A DNA stretch of 64,000 nt. Origin: Schaalia sp. 19OD2882. Its GTDB lineage: Bacteria > Actinomycetota > Actinomycetes > Actinomycetales > Actinomycetaceae. Numbering within the stretch: position 1 is the first letter of the stretch; each line of letters opens with the position of its first letter. This document shows positions 47,722 to 56,325 of this stretch, piece by piece. The stretch covers positions 2,108,001 through 2,172,000 of the forward strand of contig NZ_CP065521.1 of NCBI RefSeq assembly GCF_018986735.1. The letters run 5' to 3'. The notes beneath the pieces are model-generated. The model searched no databases. It had not been told where the DNA came from and was given only the letters and a program-made list of their open reading frames with translations. A program made the position numbers and the translations under genes.

Positions 47722-48210
47722 GTGGCCAGAGTCCTCCTTGTCCTCCTGTGGATCTCCGTGACGGTGTACGCCGTCGCCGACTGGGCGCGCACGCCCGAGG
47801 AGAACACCCCCGGACGCATTCCCCGCGTGGCGTGGCTCTTCATCATCCTCATCACGGCGCCCACCTTCTCCATCGGCGCTCTGGCGTGGATCGTCGTGCG
47901 CCGGGTGCAGCTTGCCGAAGCCCGTCAGCGCGGCGAAGAGGTGGACGGCGGCTCCGAACCGCTGCTCGGAGGAATCGCGCGGAGCATCGGGAAGACCTTC
48001 ACCGGCACCGATGCGGATTCGGCTTCCCCTGTGGCACCCGATGACGACCCGGAGTTCCTCTTCAAGTTGCAGCGGGAGATCCAACGCCAGCGTTCGCAGG
48101 GCGCATCGGGCCGCCGCGACCAGAACCCGGAGTCGCCCACCGAGACGACGCCGGAGTCGCCCGCGGACGAGACGGATGAGGCCGAGAACCCCGACCAGGC
48201 CCAGGACTGA
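47722..48210 (+). CDS. PLDc_N-domain membrane protein
   Basis: 162 aa from GTG 47722, 9 bases after menA. Two membrane helices (VLLVLLWISVTVYAVADW and VAWLFIILITAPTFSIGALAWIVV) match the small PLDc_N module that normally precedes phospholipase D-type synthases. No catalytic HKD domain follows. The C-terminal 80 residues are acidic and Pro/Ser/Thr-rich, probably disordered in the cytoplasm. Such genes commonly follow menA in actinobacteria; function unknown. Confidence 0.8.
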   Translation: MARVLLVLLWISVTVYAVADWARTPEENTPGRIPRVAWLFIILITAPTFSIGALAWIVVRRVQLAEARQRGEEVDGGSEPLLGGIARSIGKTFTGTDADSASPVAPDDDPEFLFKLQREIQRQRSQGASGRRDQNPESPTETTPESPADETDEAENPDQAQD

Positions 48211-48249
48211 GCAGGACTCGGACTGCCGGGCCACGGGCCGGTCCCTTCT

Positions 48250-50433
48250 TCACCTTTGCCGCACGACCATCCCCGACCTGGGAGTGAGCAACACGTGCCC
48301 CGTGCACTCGGCCCCTGAGACGAGGTCGGTGCCCACGATTCCGCCGAGCTCGACCGCCCGGTCCCCGTGGTTGAGCAGGAAGAGCACATTCGCGCGACGA
48401 GAGGCCTCGACCCCGTCGGGCAGCCCGGCGATGACGGGCCGCACACGCGCATGGGCGGCGAGGACGTCCAGGAGGGCCGCCCGTGAGAGGGCGTCCAGGT
48501 CACAGGCCACGTACCAGGCGGCCCCGCCACCCCCGCCCTCGTGTGCACGCCGCGTGACGGCGGCACGACCCGCCAGGTCCACCCCTGCCCCACGCCCGTC
48601 GAAGAAGGCGACGACCTGGGCCGTGGGTCCTTCGCCCGGGGCCCGCTCCAGCAGGCGGACTTCCTCTGCCCACATGCCTGCGCGCAGGTCCGGGGCGGGT
48701 GAGCCCAGGCGTTCCAGGGCGCGGCGCAGCGGCTCGGAGTTTGCCTCCAACCCCACCCATGTGAGCGCGCCGGGTGCGCCGACGGCGCGAGTGAGCCGGT
48801 GGACGGCCTCGCCGCGGCGCCACTGGGGTGCCTCGTGGGCGGCTGTGGCTGCGGGGCCCGTGAGGGCCGCATGGTCGGTGACCGAAACTCCGAGGAGTTC
48901 TCGCAGCGACCCGAGGTAGCCGCCCAGGATCGCCCTGCCCGTCTCGTCGACCACCCCGCTGGGGCCGGCCACCACCACCTGGGCGCCGCCGGCCACGGCC
49001 TGCTCCAGTTTCCGGGTGAACTCCGGGCGGTCGATGAAGATCTCCGGCACGACGACCAGGCGGTAGGTCGACAGGTCGTCCTCGACTCCGACGACGTCGA
49101 CTTGGTGACCCGCCTCCCACAGGCTCCGGTGCCAGGCGCGCGCACCGGTGAAGAACCCCTGCTCCTCGGTCGGCCCGATGCACGCATGGCGCGCCCACTG
49201 CGACTCCCAGTCCAGGACCACGGCGGCTTCGGCCTCGACGCGGGTGCCGACGACCTCGCCCAGGCGCGACAGAACCTGCCCGGTGTGCACGACCTCGCTC
49301 CAGGTGCGCGAGTCGGCTCCCGCATGGGGAACCATGCCGGAGTGGAAGGTCTCCGAGCCGGCACTGCTCTGACGCCACTGGAACTGGAGGAGGGCGTCGG
49401 CGCCATGGGCAAGTCGCGCCAAGGACCACAGGAGGAACTGCCCGGGACGCTTCGGGCTGTTGCGTGCCCTCCACTGGACGGCTGAGGGCGCCTGTTCCAT
49501 GAGCATCCACGACCCGCCGCCGGCCAGGCCCCTCATGAGGTCTCCCGCGAAGGCCAGTTCGTGGGCGGCTGCCGGGTCGGCGGGGTCCGGGTAGGAGTCG
49601 TCGGCGACCAGGTCGAGGTGGGGTGCCCAACGCCGGTAGTCCAGGGCGGGGAAGGCGCCCATGAGGTTCGTCATCACGGGCGCCGAGGAGTGGGCGCGGA
49701 TCGCTTCGGCCTCGGCCAGGTACAGGCTGCGCAACTGGTGGTCGTTGAAGCGCAGCCAGTCCAGTGCCTGAGCGGGATTGTGGAAGGTGGGCATCTCACC
49801 GGGGGCGTCCACCTGGGAGAAGTCCGTGTAACGCTGCGACCAGAAGTCGGTGCCCCATGCGCAGTTGAGGGCCTCGATGCTTCCGTGGCGCTGGGCCAAC
49901 CACGCGCGGAAGGCGGCGCGGGATTCCTCGGAGAAGCATTCGCGCACGTGACAGCCGTACTCGTTGCCCACGTGCCACATGACGAGCGCCGGGTGGGTCC
50001 CGAAACGTCGGGCCATTGCGGTGGCCAGCCCCACTGCGGCGCGTCGATAGGTGGCCGAGGAGGGTGAGAACTGTTGACGCGACCCGAAGCACAGGCGCAC
50101 CCCGTCTCGGCGCACGGGCAGCGTGTCGGGATGGTCGGTGGCCATCCACGCGGGCGGCGAGGCCGTGCCGGTGGCCAGGTCCACCATGATCCCGGCCTCG
50201 TGGCAGCGGTCGAGGACCTCTTCCATCCAGTCCAGGTCGTAGCGCCCTTCGCGCGGTTCGAGTCGCGACCATGCGAAGACTCCCAGGGTGACCAGGGTGA
50301 CGCCGGCCTCGCGCATGAGGGTGATGTCGCGTTCCAGGGTCTGGGCCCGGCCCCACTGGTCGAAGTACTGCTCGGGATTCCAGTCGCCCCCGTAGGCGGG
50401 GGCCGTCAGGGCAAGGACATCCATTCCGGGCAC
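48250..50433 (-). CDS. Beta-galactosidase, glycoside hydrolase family 42
   Basis: 727 aa from GTG 50433 (AAGGAG 6 bases upstream). Begins near YGGDWNPEQYFDQWGRAQTLERD, the GH42 opening. Acid/base Glu is in WHVGNEYGCHVRECFSEE, and the nucleophile Glu in WMLMEQAPSAVQW. Trimerisation and C-terminal beta domains follow (LDWESQWARHACIG; final MVVRQR). No signal peptide, so it cleaves imported beta-galactosides in the cytoplasm. Divergent from a DeoR-type regulator 100 bases away, the likely controller. No sugar transporter adjoins. Confidence 0.93.
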   Translation of the reverse strand: MPGMDVLALTAPAYGGDWNPEQYFDQWGRAQTLERDITLMREAGVTLVTLGVFAWSRLEPREGRYDLDWMEEVLDRCHEAGIMVDLATGTASPPAWMATDHPDTLPVRRDGVRLCFGSRQQFSPSSATYRRAAVGLATAMARRFGTHPALVMWHVGNEYGCHVRECFSEESRAAFRAWLAQRHGSIEALNCAWGTDFWSQRYTDFSQVDAPGEMPTFHNPAQALDWLRFNDHQLRSLYLAEAEAIRAHSSAPVMTNLMGAFPALDYRRWAPHLDLVADDSYPDPADPAAAHELAFAGDLMRGLAGGGSWMLMEQAPSAVQWRARNSPKRPGQFLLWSLARLAHGADALLQFQWRQSSAGSETFHSGMVPHAGADSRTWSEVVHTGQVLSRLGEVVGTRVEAEAAVVLDWESQWARHACIGPTEEQGFFTGARAWHRSLWEAGHQVDVVGVEDDLSTYRLVVVPEIFIDRPEFTRKLEQAVAGGAQVVVAGPSGVVDETGRAILGGYLGSLRELLGVSVTDHAALTGPAATAAHEAPQWRRGEAVHRLTRAVGAPGALTWVGLEANSEPLRRALERLGSPAPDLRAGMWAEEVRLLERAPGEGPTAQVVAFFDGRGAGVDLAGRAAVTRRAHEGGGGGAAWYVACDLDALSRAALLDVLAAHARVRPVIAGLPDGVEASRRANVLFLLNHGDRAVELGGIVGTDLVSGAECTGHVLLTPRSGMVVRQR

Positions 50434-50536
50434 GGTGGTCTCCTTCGACGAGGGCGGGGACGGCCCTTCCAGTATCCGTCACCTGCCCGCCCGGTTGTAC
50501 GCTCTGGTGATGTCGGTGTGAGGGAAGGAGCCGGTG

Positions 50537-51322
50537 ATGAAGCGCCATGAGCGCCTGACGGCACTTTTCGAGCTCATCTCCACCCACGAGACGATGTCCG
50601 TCGACCAGCTCGTGACTTCACTGGGGGTCTCGGCGGCGACGATCCGACGCGACCTGGACCAGTTGGCCCAGCAGCAGCTCATCACCCGCACCCACGGCGG
50701 GGCGACGACCTCGCCGACCTCGTCGGACATTCCCCTGAGGTACAAGTCCAGTGCCCGCCACGCCCGCGAGAAGCGCCGGATCGCGGTGCACGCCGCGTCC
50801 TTGGTCTCCCCCGGCGAGGCGATCGCCCTGAACGGAGGGACCACCACCACCGAGGTGGCCCGCGAACTTGCCCTGCGCACGGATCTGCAGTCGGGTGCGA
50901 CGACGGAGGCGGTCGTGGTGGTGACCAATGCGGTGAACATTGCCAATGAGTTGGCCGTGCGCCCCCACATGCGGGTGGTGCTCACCGGCGGGGTGGTGCG
51001 TCCCATGAGTTTCGAGCTCATCGGCCCGCTGTCGAGTCATGTCCTGGATTCCGTCGCCATCGACGCCCTCTTCCTGGGCATCCACGCCCTCAATGACGAG
51101 GGCGCCTTCACGTGGGACGACGGTGAGGCGGCAGTCGATGCCCATCTGGTGGCCAGGGCCCGCAGGGTGATCGCCGTGGCCGACCACACGAAGTTGGGGG
51201 CCACGGCCTTCGCACGGATCGCCCCGCTGTCCTCCATCGACGTCCTCGTCACCGATGACGCCGCCTCCGCGGAGCTGGTGGCCCGCCACAGGGAGGCAGG
51301 GGTCCGGGTCGACCTGGTCTGA
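50537..51322 (+). CDS. DeoR/GlpR-family transcriptional regulator
   Basis: 261 aa from ATG 50537 (GGAG 6 bases upstream; an in-frame GTG directly precedes it). The N-terminal winged helix is MKRHERLTALFELI with VDQLVTSLGVSAATIRRDL, the DeoR signature. The C-terminal sugar-phosphate sensor domain has NGGTTTTEVARELA, VVTNAVNIANELA, LTGGVVRP and VADHTKLGATAFARIA. Likely represses the divergent GH42 gene until a sugar phosphate binds. Confidence 0.92.
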   Translation: MKRHERLTALFELISTHETMSVDQLVTSLGVSAATIRRDLDQLAQQQLITRTHGGATTSPTSSDIPLRYKSSARHAREKRRIAVHAASLVSPGEAIALNGGTTTTEVARELALRTDLQSGATTEAVVVVTNAVNIANELAVRPHMRVVLTGGVVRPMSFELIGPLSSHVLDSVAIDALFLGIHALNDEGAFTWDDGEAAVDAHLVARARRVIAVADHTKLGATAFARIAPLSSIDVLVTDDAASAELVARHREAGVRVDLV

Positions 51323-51602
51323 CCCGGACCGACGCCCTCACCCGCCTTCCGACTGGCTGGCGACCATGAACTCCACAACGACCGCCCCGGCCCGCGCGGG
51401 GTCCTCCAGGGCAAGGGAGTGCGTGACCTCGTCCTGACCCCGCAGGTCCCGCGCCGCGAAACCTTCGCAGTGGGGGTGCGCGTGTGGCCGGGTTTTTCGC
51501 CGCCGACCCTGGAACAGATCCTGGTACAACTCCCGGGCGGGCGCCCGGCCGACCAGCAGCGCTGAATCCCATCGGGAGGCACGGGCCACGTACCCTGTGC
51601 CC
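51323..51602 (-). other. 280-base gap with an unassigned minus-strand frame
   Basis: The minus strand is open from 51685 to 51338. Its lower part shows coding-like third-position GC (e.g. HCEGFAARDLRGQDEV, SLALEDPARAGAVVVEFM), but any ATG start would overlap menB. No ribosome site or family was recognised. It could be a decayed gene fragment, a short real gene started at a GTG near 51586, or chance. Confidence 0.25.
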
Positions 51603-52583
51603 ATGAGCGCACTGGACTTCGTCTCCGACACCTTCGACCCTTCCCGTTGGCGCGAGGTCGCGGGTTTCGACTTCTCCGACATCACCTACCACCGGGGAGT
51701 CTCACGCGGCCCGGACCTGGACGGGCGCCCCGCGGGCGAGGACGTGCCGGTGGTGCGCATCGCCTTTGACCGGCCGCGGATCCGAAACGCCTTCCGCCCC
51801 CGGACGGTCGACGAGCTCCACCGGGCACTCGACCATGCGCGCATGACCAGTGACGTGGGCGCGGTGATCCTGACCGGCAACGGCCCCTCCCCCACGGATG
51901 GCGGGTACGCCTTCTGTTCCGGCGGGGACCAGCGGGTGCGGGGCAGTGACGGCTACAGGTACGAGGTCGAGGGCGCCGACGCCCAGGCCGGGATCGCCCA
52001 GCGGCGCGAGCAGGTGGACCCGGCAAGAGCGGGTCGCCTGCACATCCTGGAGGTCCAGCGCCTCATCCGCACCATGCCGAAGGTCGTCATTGCAGCAATT
52101 CCGGGATGGGCCGCCGGCGGCGGGCACTCCCTCAATGTCGTCGCCGATCTGTCGGTGGCCTCCCTCGAACATGCCGCTTTCATGCAGACCGATGCCAATG
52201 TCGGCTCCTTCGACGCGGGCTACGGGTCGGCGCTGCTGGCCCGCCAGTGCGGAGACAAGCGGGCCCGGGAGATCTTCTTCCTCGCGGAGCGTTACGACGC
52301 GGCCACCGCCGAGAGGTGGGGCGTGGTCAACAGGGCCGTCCCGCACGCCGAGTTGGAGGAGGTCGCCCTGCAGTGGGCGCGGACGATCTCGACGAAGTCG
52401 CCCCAAGCGATCCGCATGCTCAAATTCGCCTTCAACCTTGCTGACGACGGCCTGGCGGGCCAGCAGGTCTTCGCGGGTGAGGCCACCCGCATGGCCTACA
52501 TGACGGCCGAAGCCCAGGAGGGCCGGGACGCCTTCCTCGAACACCGCCAGCCGGACTGGTCGGAGCACCCCTACTACTTCTGA
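51603..52583 (+). CDS. menB: 1,4-Dihydroxy-2-naphthoyl-CoA synthase
   Basis: 326 aa from ATG 51603; GTG 51597 is possible. Crotonase-fold enzyme that closes the naphthoquinone ring in menaquinone synthesis. Substrate and oxyanion segments: RPRIRNAFRPRTVDEL, CSGGDQRVRG, IPGWAAGGGHSLNVVADLSVAS and DANVGSFDAGYGSALLAR, all typical of MenB. The end reads DAFLEHRQPDWSEHPYYF. It lies 3.9 kb from menE-menA, split from them by the GH42/DeoR pair. Confidence 0.96.
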   Translation: MSALDFVSDTFDPSRWREVAGFDFSDITYHRGVSRGPDLDGRPAGEDVPVVRIAFDRPRIRNAFRPRTVDELHRALDHARMTSDVGAVILTGNGPSPTDGGYAFCSGGDQRVRGSDGYRYEVEGADAQAGIAQRREQVDPARAGRLHILEVQRLIRTMPKVVIAAIPGWAAGGGHSLNVVADLSVASLEHAAFMQTDANVGSFDAGYGSALLARQCGDKRAREIFFLAERYDAATAERWGVVNRAVPHAELEEVALQWARTISTKSPQAIRMLKFAFNLADDGLAGQQVFAGEATRMAYMTAEAQEGRDAFLEHRQPDWSEHPYYF

Positions 52584-52611
52584 AGGGGCACACCACCCTC
52601 GTATCGAGCCC

Positions 52612-52640
52612 TTGCCGGAATGTAGTAGGTCTACTACATT
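52612..52640 (+). promoter_or_regulatory. Promoter with a perfect palindromic operator
   Basis: TTGCCG (52612-52617) and TACATT (52635-52640) are spaced 17 bases. A perfect inverted repeat, AATGTAGTA-GGTC-TACTACATT (52619-52640), fills the spacer and the -10. A repressor bound here would shut the following ABC operon. The likely binder is the small XRE protein encoded as the operon's third gene, or a GntR/BlaI-type protein elsewhere. Confidence 0.6.
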
Positions 52641-52645
52641 TGGCA

Positions 52646-52683
52646 GTATGCACGCATCAGAATGTGCGTACAGGTGCATGCAC
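52646..52683 (+). repeat. Secondary inverted repeats in the ABC operon leader
   Basis: GTATGCAC (52646-52653) and GTGCGTAC (52664-52671) form a 7/8 inverted repeat. The exact 10-bp palindrome GTGCATGCAC follows at 52674-52683. They lie just past the expected transcription start and could be further operator sites or a leader hairpin. Confidence 0.4.
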
Positions 52684-52721
52684 ACCAGCGCGCGCACGGG
52701 GCACCCTGACAGGAGGTTCGG

Positions 52722-53567
52722 ATGAGCGCCATCGACGTGAGGGACCTGCACTTCACGTGGACCACCGAGGAAGTGCTCAAGGGAATCGACCTCGTCCTCG
52801 AACCCGGAGAACTCCTGTGCCTCCTGGGACCCAATGGCACGGGCAAGACGACGCTGGTGGAGAACATCCTCGGCTCGGTGGCCCCCGACTCCGGCAGCGT
52901 TCGCGTTCTCGGCGTCGATCCACGAAAGGCCCCCGCCGCCTTCTGGAGCCGCATCGGATTGGTCCAACAGAACTGGAGTGACCACCCGAAGTGGCCCGTG
53001 CGCGAACAGTTGGAGTGGATCCGGGTCCTGCACAGTGCCGCCGGAGCCACCCGCAGCGTGGAGGAGGTCCTGTCCGCAGTGGGCCTGGCCGACAAGGCCC
53101 GCAGCAAACTCTCCAGCCTGTCCGGCGGGCAGCGGCGCCGCATCGACTTCGCGGCCGCACTGATCTCCGACCCGGAGGTCCTCATCCTCGACGAACCGAC
53201 CACCGGCCTCGACCCCGTCTCCAAGGCGGAGATCCACGACCTCGTCGCCGACTGCGTCGACCGCGGGGCCGCCGTCGTCTACACGACCCACGACCTGGCC
53301 GAAGCCCACAAGATCGCCTCGGTCATCACCATCATGCGCGACGGCCGCATCGCGGTCACGGGCACCGCCGACCAGATCCTCGCCGCGCACTCCCACTGCA
53401 CGGAGGTCACGTGGGTCGAGGACGGCCGCACCCACGTCCACTCCACCGAGACCCCCGAGGAGTTCCTGCGTGAGCTGCTGCGACGCGAGGTCCACGAGCT
53501 CACTGTCACCCGGCCGACCCTGGAGGACGCCTACCTGGCCCTCATGAAGAAGGAGCAGAACCAGTGA
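52722..53567 (+). CDS. ABC-2 type transporter ATPase
   Basis: 281 aa from ATG 52722 (AGGAGG 6 bases upstream). Single ATPase domain with GPNGTGKTT, SLSGGQRRRIDFA, LILDEPTTGLDP and the H-loop TTHDL. The C-terminal 70 residues (TETPEEFLREL and TRPTLEDAYLALM) are the usual tail of drug/lipid exporters of the DrrA/NatA kind. It powers the permease encoded next (GTGA overlap). Substrate unknown. Confidence 0.93.
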   Translation: MSAIDVRDLHFTWTTEEVLKGIDLVLEPGELLCLLGPNGTGKTTLVENILGSVAPDSGSVRVLGVDPRKAPAAFWSRIGLVQQNWSDHPKWPVREQLEWIRVLHSAAGATRSVEEVLSAVGLADKARSKLSSLSGGQRRRIDFAAALISDPEVLILDEPTTGLDPVSKAEIHDLVADCVDRGAAVVYTTHDLAEAHKIASVITIMRDGRIAVTGTADQILAAHSHCTEVTWVEDGRTHVHSTETPEEFLRELLRREVHELTVTRPTLEDAYLALMKKEQNQ

Positions 53568-54418
53568 TCCGCGCCGTCCTCACGGCCGCCCTGCACCAGG
53601 CGCGCGTCGACCTCAAGCCCTCTGTCCTGGGCCCCTCCCTCATCTCCCTGCTCTTCCCCGGGATTGTCCTGGGCATCCTCGTGTGGGTGAACGGGCCCGA
53701 CTCGAAATTCGCCCACGGATTCGGCCCCTTCCTGCTCACCGGGACCATCGGCGCCCTGGCGGCCCTGCTGCCCCTGGAACTGGTGAGCACCTACTACTCC
53801 GAGCGCGTCTCCGGCACGCTGCTGCGGGTACGGACCCTACCGCACGGGGGACTCGCCTGGTCCATCGGCAGGGCCCTCACCCATCTGACGACCCTGACGA
53901 TCACGCAGACCGGGGTGCTCGTCGTCGTCCTCGTCTCCTTCCCCTCCCTGGGGATCGGCCCCGCCCAGGTGGCCCTGACCGCGGCGGTGGCGCTGCTGGC
54001 CAGCATGGCGTGCGCGCCCATCGGTTTCATCCTGGGCTCACTGGTGCGCAACGTGTACGGGATGATGCTGTCCATGGCGGTCATCCTCGGCCTGTTCGCC
54101 ACCTCCGGGGCCTTCATCCCGCTGAGTGCCATGCCCACGTGGGTGGGAGTCCTGCAAGCGCTCCTGCCCTTCCGGTGGGCGTCGGAACTCACGCGCTGGG
54201 CACTGCTGGGCGCCGCCGAACCCGCAGTCACGGCGAGTGCGGCGAATGTGTCGGTCAGCGTCGGCGCCCACCCGCTGTTGTGCGTGGCGATCCTGGCGGC
54301 GTGGGCGGTCATCGGCTTCCCCGTGGCCGCCCAAGTGGTGCGCAGGGGCTTCCGAGCGGAGACGCTGAGTACCCTTGAGAAGGTCCGCTCCACCCTCCGA
54401 GCACAGTCAGGACTCTGA
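53564..54418 (+). CDS. ABC-2 type transporter permease
   Basis: 284 aa from GTG 53564, overlapping the ATPase gene by GTGA. Six membrane segments, with the ABC-2 signature region ERVSGTLLRVRTLPHGGLAWSIGRAL after the second, and MLSMAVILGLFATSGAFIPLSAMP near the middle. Partner of the preceding ATPase in an export pump. Its stop overlaps the next ATG (TGATG). Confidence 0.9.
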   Translation: MIRAVLTAALHQARVDLKPSVLGPSLISLLFPGIVLGILVWVNGPDSKFAHGFGPFLLTGTIGALAALLPLELVSTYYSERVSGTLLRVRTLPHGGLAWSIGRALTHLTTLTITQTGVLVVVLVSFPSLGIGPAQVALTAAVALLASMACAPIGFILGSLVRNVYGMMLSMAVILGLFATSGAFIPLSAMPTWVGVLQALLPFRWASELTRWALLGAAEPAVTASAANVSVSVGAHPLLCVAILAAWAVIGFPVAAQVVRRGFRAETLSTLEKVRSTLRAQSGL

Positions 54419-54642
54419 TGGCCGACGACCTGGTGCACAACCGCATCGCCGTCCTGCGCGCAGACCGCAAGGTCTCGCGCAAGCAGCTGGCGGATGCGCT
54501 GGGTGTGCACTACCAGACGGTGGGCTACCTGGAGCGTGGCGAGTACTCGCCCTCGCTGGCCCTTGCCCTGCGCATCGCGCGCTTCTTCGAAGTCCCCGTG
54601 GAGTCGGTGTTCTCGCTGGAGCAGTTCCCCAGGCTCAGTTGA
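54418..54642 (+). CDS. Small XRE-family (Cro/CI-type) regulator
   Basis: 74 aa; ATG 54418 overlaps the permease stop. The entire protein is one helix-turn-helix: IAVLRADRKVSRKQLADALGV then HYQTVGYLERGEYSPSLALALRIARFF, the YozG/XRE layout. Translational coupling to the pump genes suggests it senses or limits the pump, probably by binding the palindrome at 52619-52640 (inference). Confidence 0.88.
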   Translation: MADDLVHNRIAVLRADRKVSRKQLADALGVHYQTVGYLERGEYSPSLALALRIARFFEVPVESVFSLEQFPRLS

Positions 54643-55184
54643 GCTCGCGCCTAGGACCGTAGGTGGCCACGATGTTGCCCTTGCGTGTGGCGCGGGCACT
54701 GAGCAGCTCCAGGCGAGTCGTGGCCATGGTGTCGAAAAGACCTCTCCCCTTGGCGGCGACCACGGGATGGATGATGAGTGTGAGTTCATCCATCAGTCCT
54801 GCCTCAAGGCATTGGCGGACGACGGACAGCGACCCCTGGATGGCGATGTCCCCGCCTTCACCCTCCTTGAGGCGGGAGAGGGCCTCGATCATGTCCCCGT
54901 CGATCAGTTCGCAGTTCCGCCACGTGATCCGTGCCGGGGTCAGTGTCCTGCTGGCCACCAGTTTCGGCGTGGAATTGATGAAGTCCGCAAAACCCGCGTC
55001 CTCGCCATCGGTGACCGTCGGCCAGTACGGCGCCCACTCCTGGTAGGTGACACGCCCCAGGACCACGGTGTCGATCCGCTAATTCCCCGAGGTCCTCGTC
55101 GAAGCTGTCGAATTGGAAGGTGTGCGGATCCGAGGTGATGCCGTCAAGGGAATGGAAGAGTCCGGCAATGAGGCAGCGGGGCAT
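54635..55184 (-). pseudogene. DHFR/RibD-C family protein, frameshifted
   Basis: The N-terminal frame starts at ATG 55184 (MPRCLIAGLFHSLDGITSDPH) and runs to about FDEDLGEL near 55082. The family continuation VVLGRVTYQEWAPYW lies one frame over and runs to 54635 (IAIQGSLSVVRQCLEAGLMDEL, then FDTMATTRLELL). The span is 550 bases, one base too many for an unbroken frame, so one extra base (or two missing) near 55070-55085 breaks it. Intact relatives are about 180 aa reductase-like proteins of unknown substrate. The cause is either decay or an error in this sequence. Confidence 0.78.
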
Positions 55185-55234
55185 GTCAGTCGTCCTTCAC
55201 GTCAGGGCAATGTCGTGCCCCAACCTCGGACACA

Positions 55235-55310
55235 TGGAGCCACCTGTGGGACTCGAACCCACGACCGTCCGCTTACAAGGCGGGTGCTCTACCAACTGAG
55301 CTAAGGTGGC
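55235..55310 (-). tRNA. tRNA-Thr (anticodon TGT)
   Basis: 76 nt with encoded CCA. Acceptor GCCACCT/AGGTGGC, D-arm AGCTCAGTTGGTAGAGC, anticodon loop CTTGTAA, T-arm GTGGGTTCGAGTCCCAC. The outermost anticodon-stem pair is C·A. Confidence 0.93.
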
Positions 55311-55357
55311 GCGCCCCAAGTGTGCCATGAAGACGCACCCGGGCAGAATTCGGGCCG

Positions 55358-56263
55358 TCAGTTCCCGGACTGGGCGGCTCCGGACTGGGCCGCTCCGGAC
55401 TGGGGCATCTCGTCCTCCCACGCCGGTGCGTTCTTGGCGATTGCGCGAATGGCTGCCAGCACCGTGTCCTTGTCCAAGGAGGTGTACTGGGCGATGACGC
55501 CTCCGGCGGCGAACTCCGGCGTGCCGTAGCGGGTGGAGCCGTCATCGTTGACGGCACGACCCTGGTACCGGGTGGCCCCCCAGGCGGCCGTGGTCGCATC
55601 CAGGTAGGCCTTGGACACGCCTGCTCCGGGGAAGTTGTCGGTGACCTCGGAAGGCACGCCGACAGAGGCGGCGATCTCCTTGACCTTGCGCCACGAGGCG
55701 AGGTTGTCGCTCACCACGGTGCCGTCATTGGCCTTGTACTGGGTCTGGAAGTAGGCCAGCAGGGCGTGGTGGAAGGCGAGGAAGTGCTCGGGTGCCTCCT
55801 GTGCGACGACGAGGACGGCGCCGGTGGCCACATGGTGGTAGGCGGCATCGACGGTGCGCACCGGGACATAGGCGATGTTGAACTCGCCGTTGACCGCGGC
55901 ATCGGAGATCTGGGTTCCGGCCGCCACGTCCAGGTCGGCGCAGATGTGGCAGGTGTAGTCGAAGTACTCGTGGACGGTGGGCAGTTTCGGGTCGGCCTTG
56001 CCGACACCCTCACGGGAGACGAGGATCGGCGCGCCCGAGGCGTAGGAGCCGAAGAGCACCGCGGGGTCGAAGCTGTTGGCGCGGCGCTCCTCCTCAAGGC
56101 GGTTGAAAATGACCACTGCCACCGTGGCCACCACGGCCAGGACCAGTGCCGCGACAACGCCGATGATCAACATCCGGGTGGTGCGGTCCTTGCGAGCCTG
56201 CGCCTCACGCATCTGCTGGGCCTTTGCCCTGACGGCGTCGGAGGAAGGGCGGGACTTGGCCAT
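55358..56263 (-). CDS. DsbA-like thiol-disulfide protein, membrane-anchored
   Basis: 301 aa from ATG 56263 (AAAGG 8 bases upstream). Basic N-terminus, one membrane helix at about residues 31-54 (MLIIGVVAALVLAVVATVAV), then an extracytoplasmic thioredoxin-fold domain. The active site is Cys105-His-Ile-Cys108 in YFDYTCHICADL. DsbA-type proteins form disulfides in secreted proteins. The C-terminus ends in three AQSG repeats. It sits 62 bases after the kinase gene on the same strand and may share a transcript. Confidence 0.85.
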   Translation of the reverse strand: MAKSRPSSDAVRAKAQQMREAQARKDRTTRMLIIGVVAALVLAVVATVAVVIFNRLEEERRANSFDPAVLFGSYASGAPILVSREGVGKADPKLPTVHEYFDYTCHICADLDVAAGTQISDAAVNGEFNIAYVPVRTVDAAYHHVATGAVLVVAQEAPEHFLAFHHALLAYFQTQYKANDGTVVSDNLASWRKVKEIAASVGVPSEVTDNFPGAGVSKAYLDATTAAWGATRYQGRAVNDDGSTRYGTPEFAAGGVIAQYTSLDKDTVLAAIRAIAKNAPAWEDEMPQSGAAQSGAAQSGN

Positions 56264-56325
56264 TGGAGCCACCTTTCAGGTTGAATCGGCTCCCACCCTA
56301 CTCACATGGCGGGCGAGGGCGCCCC

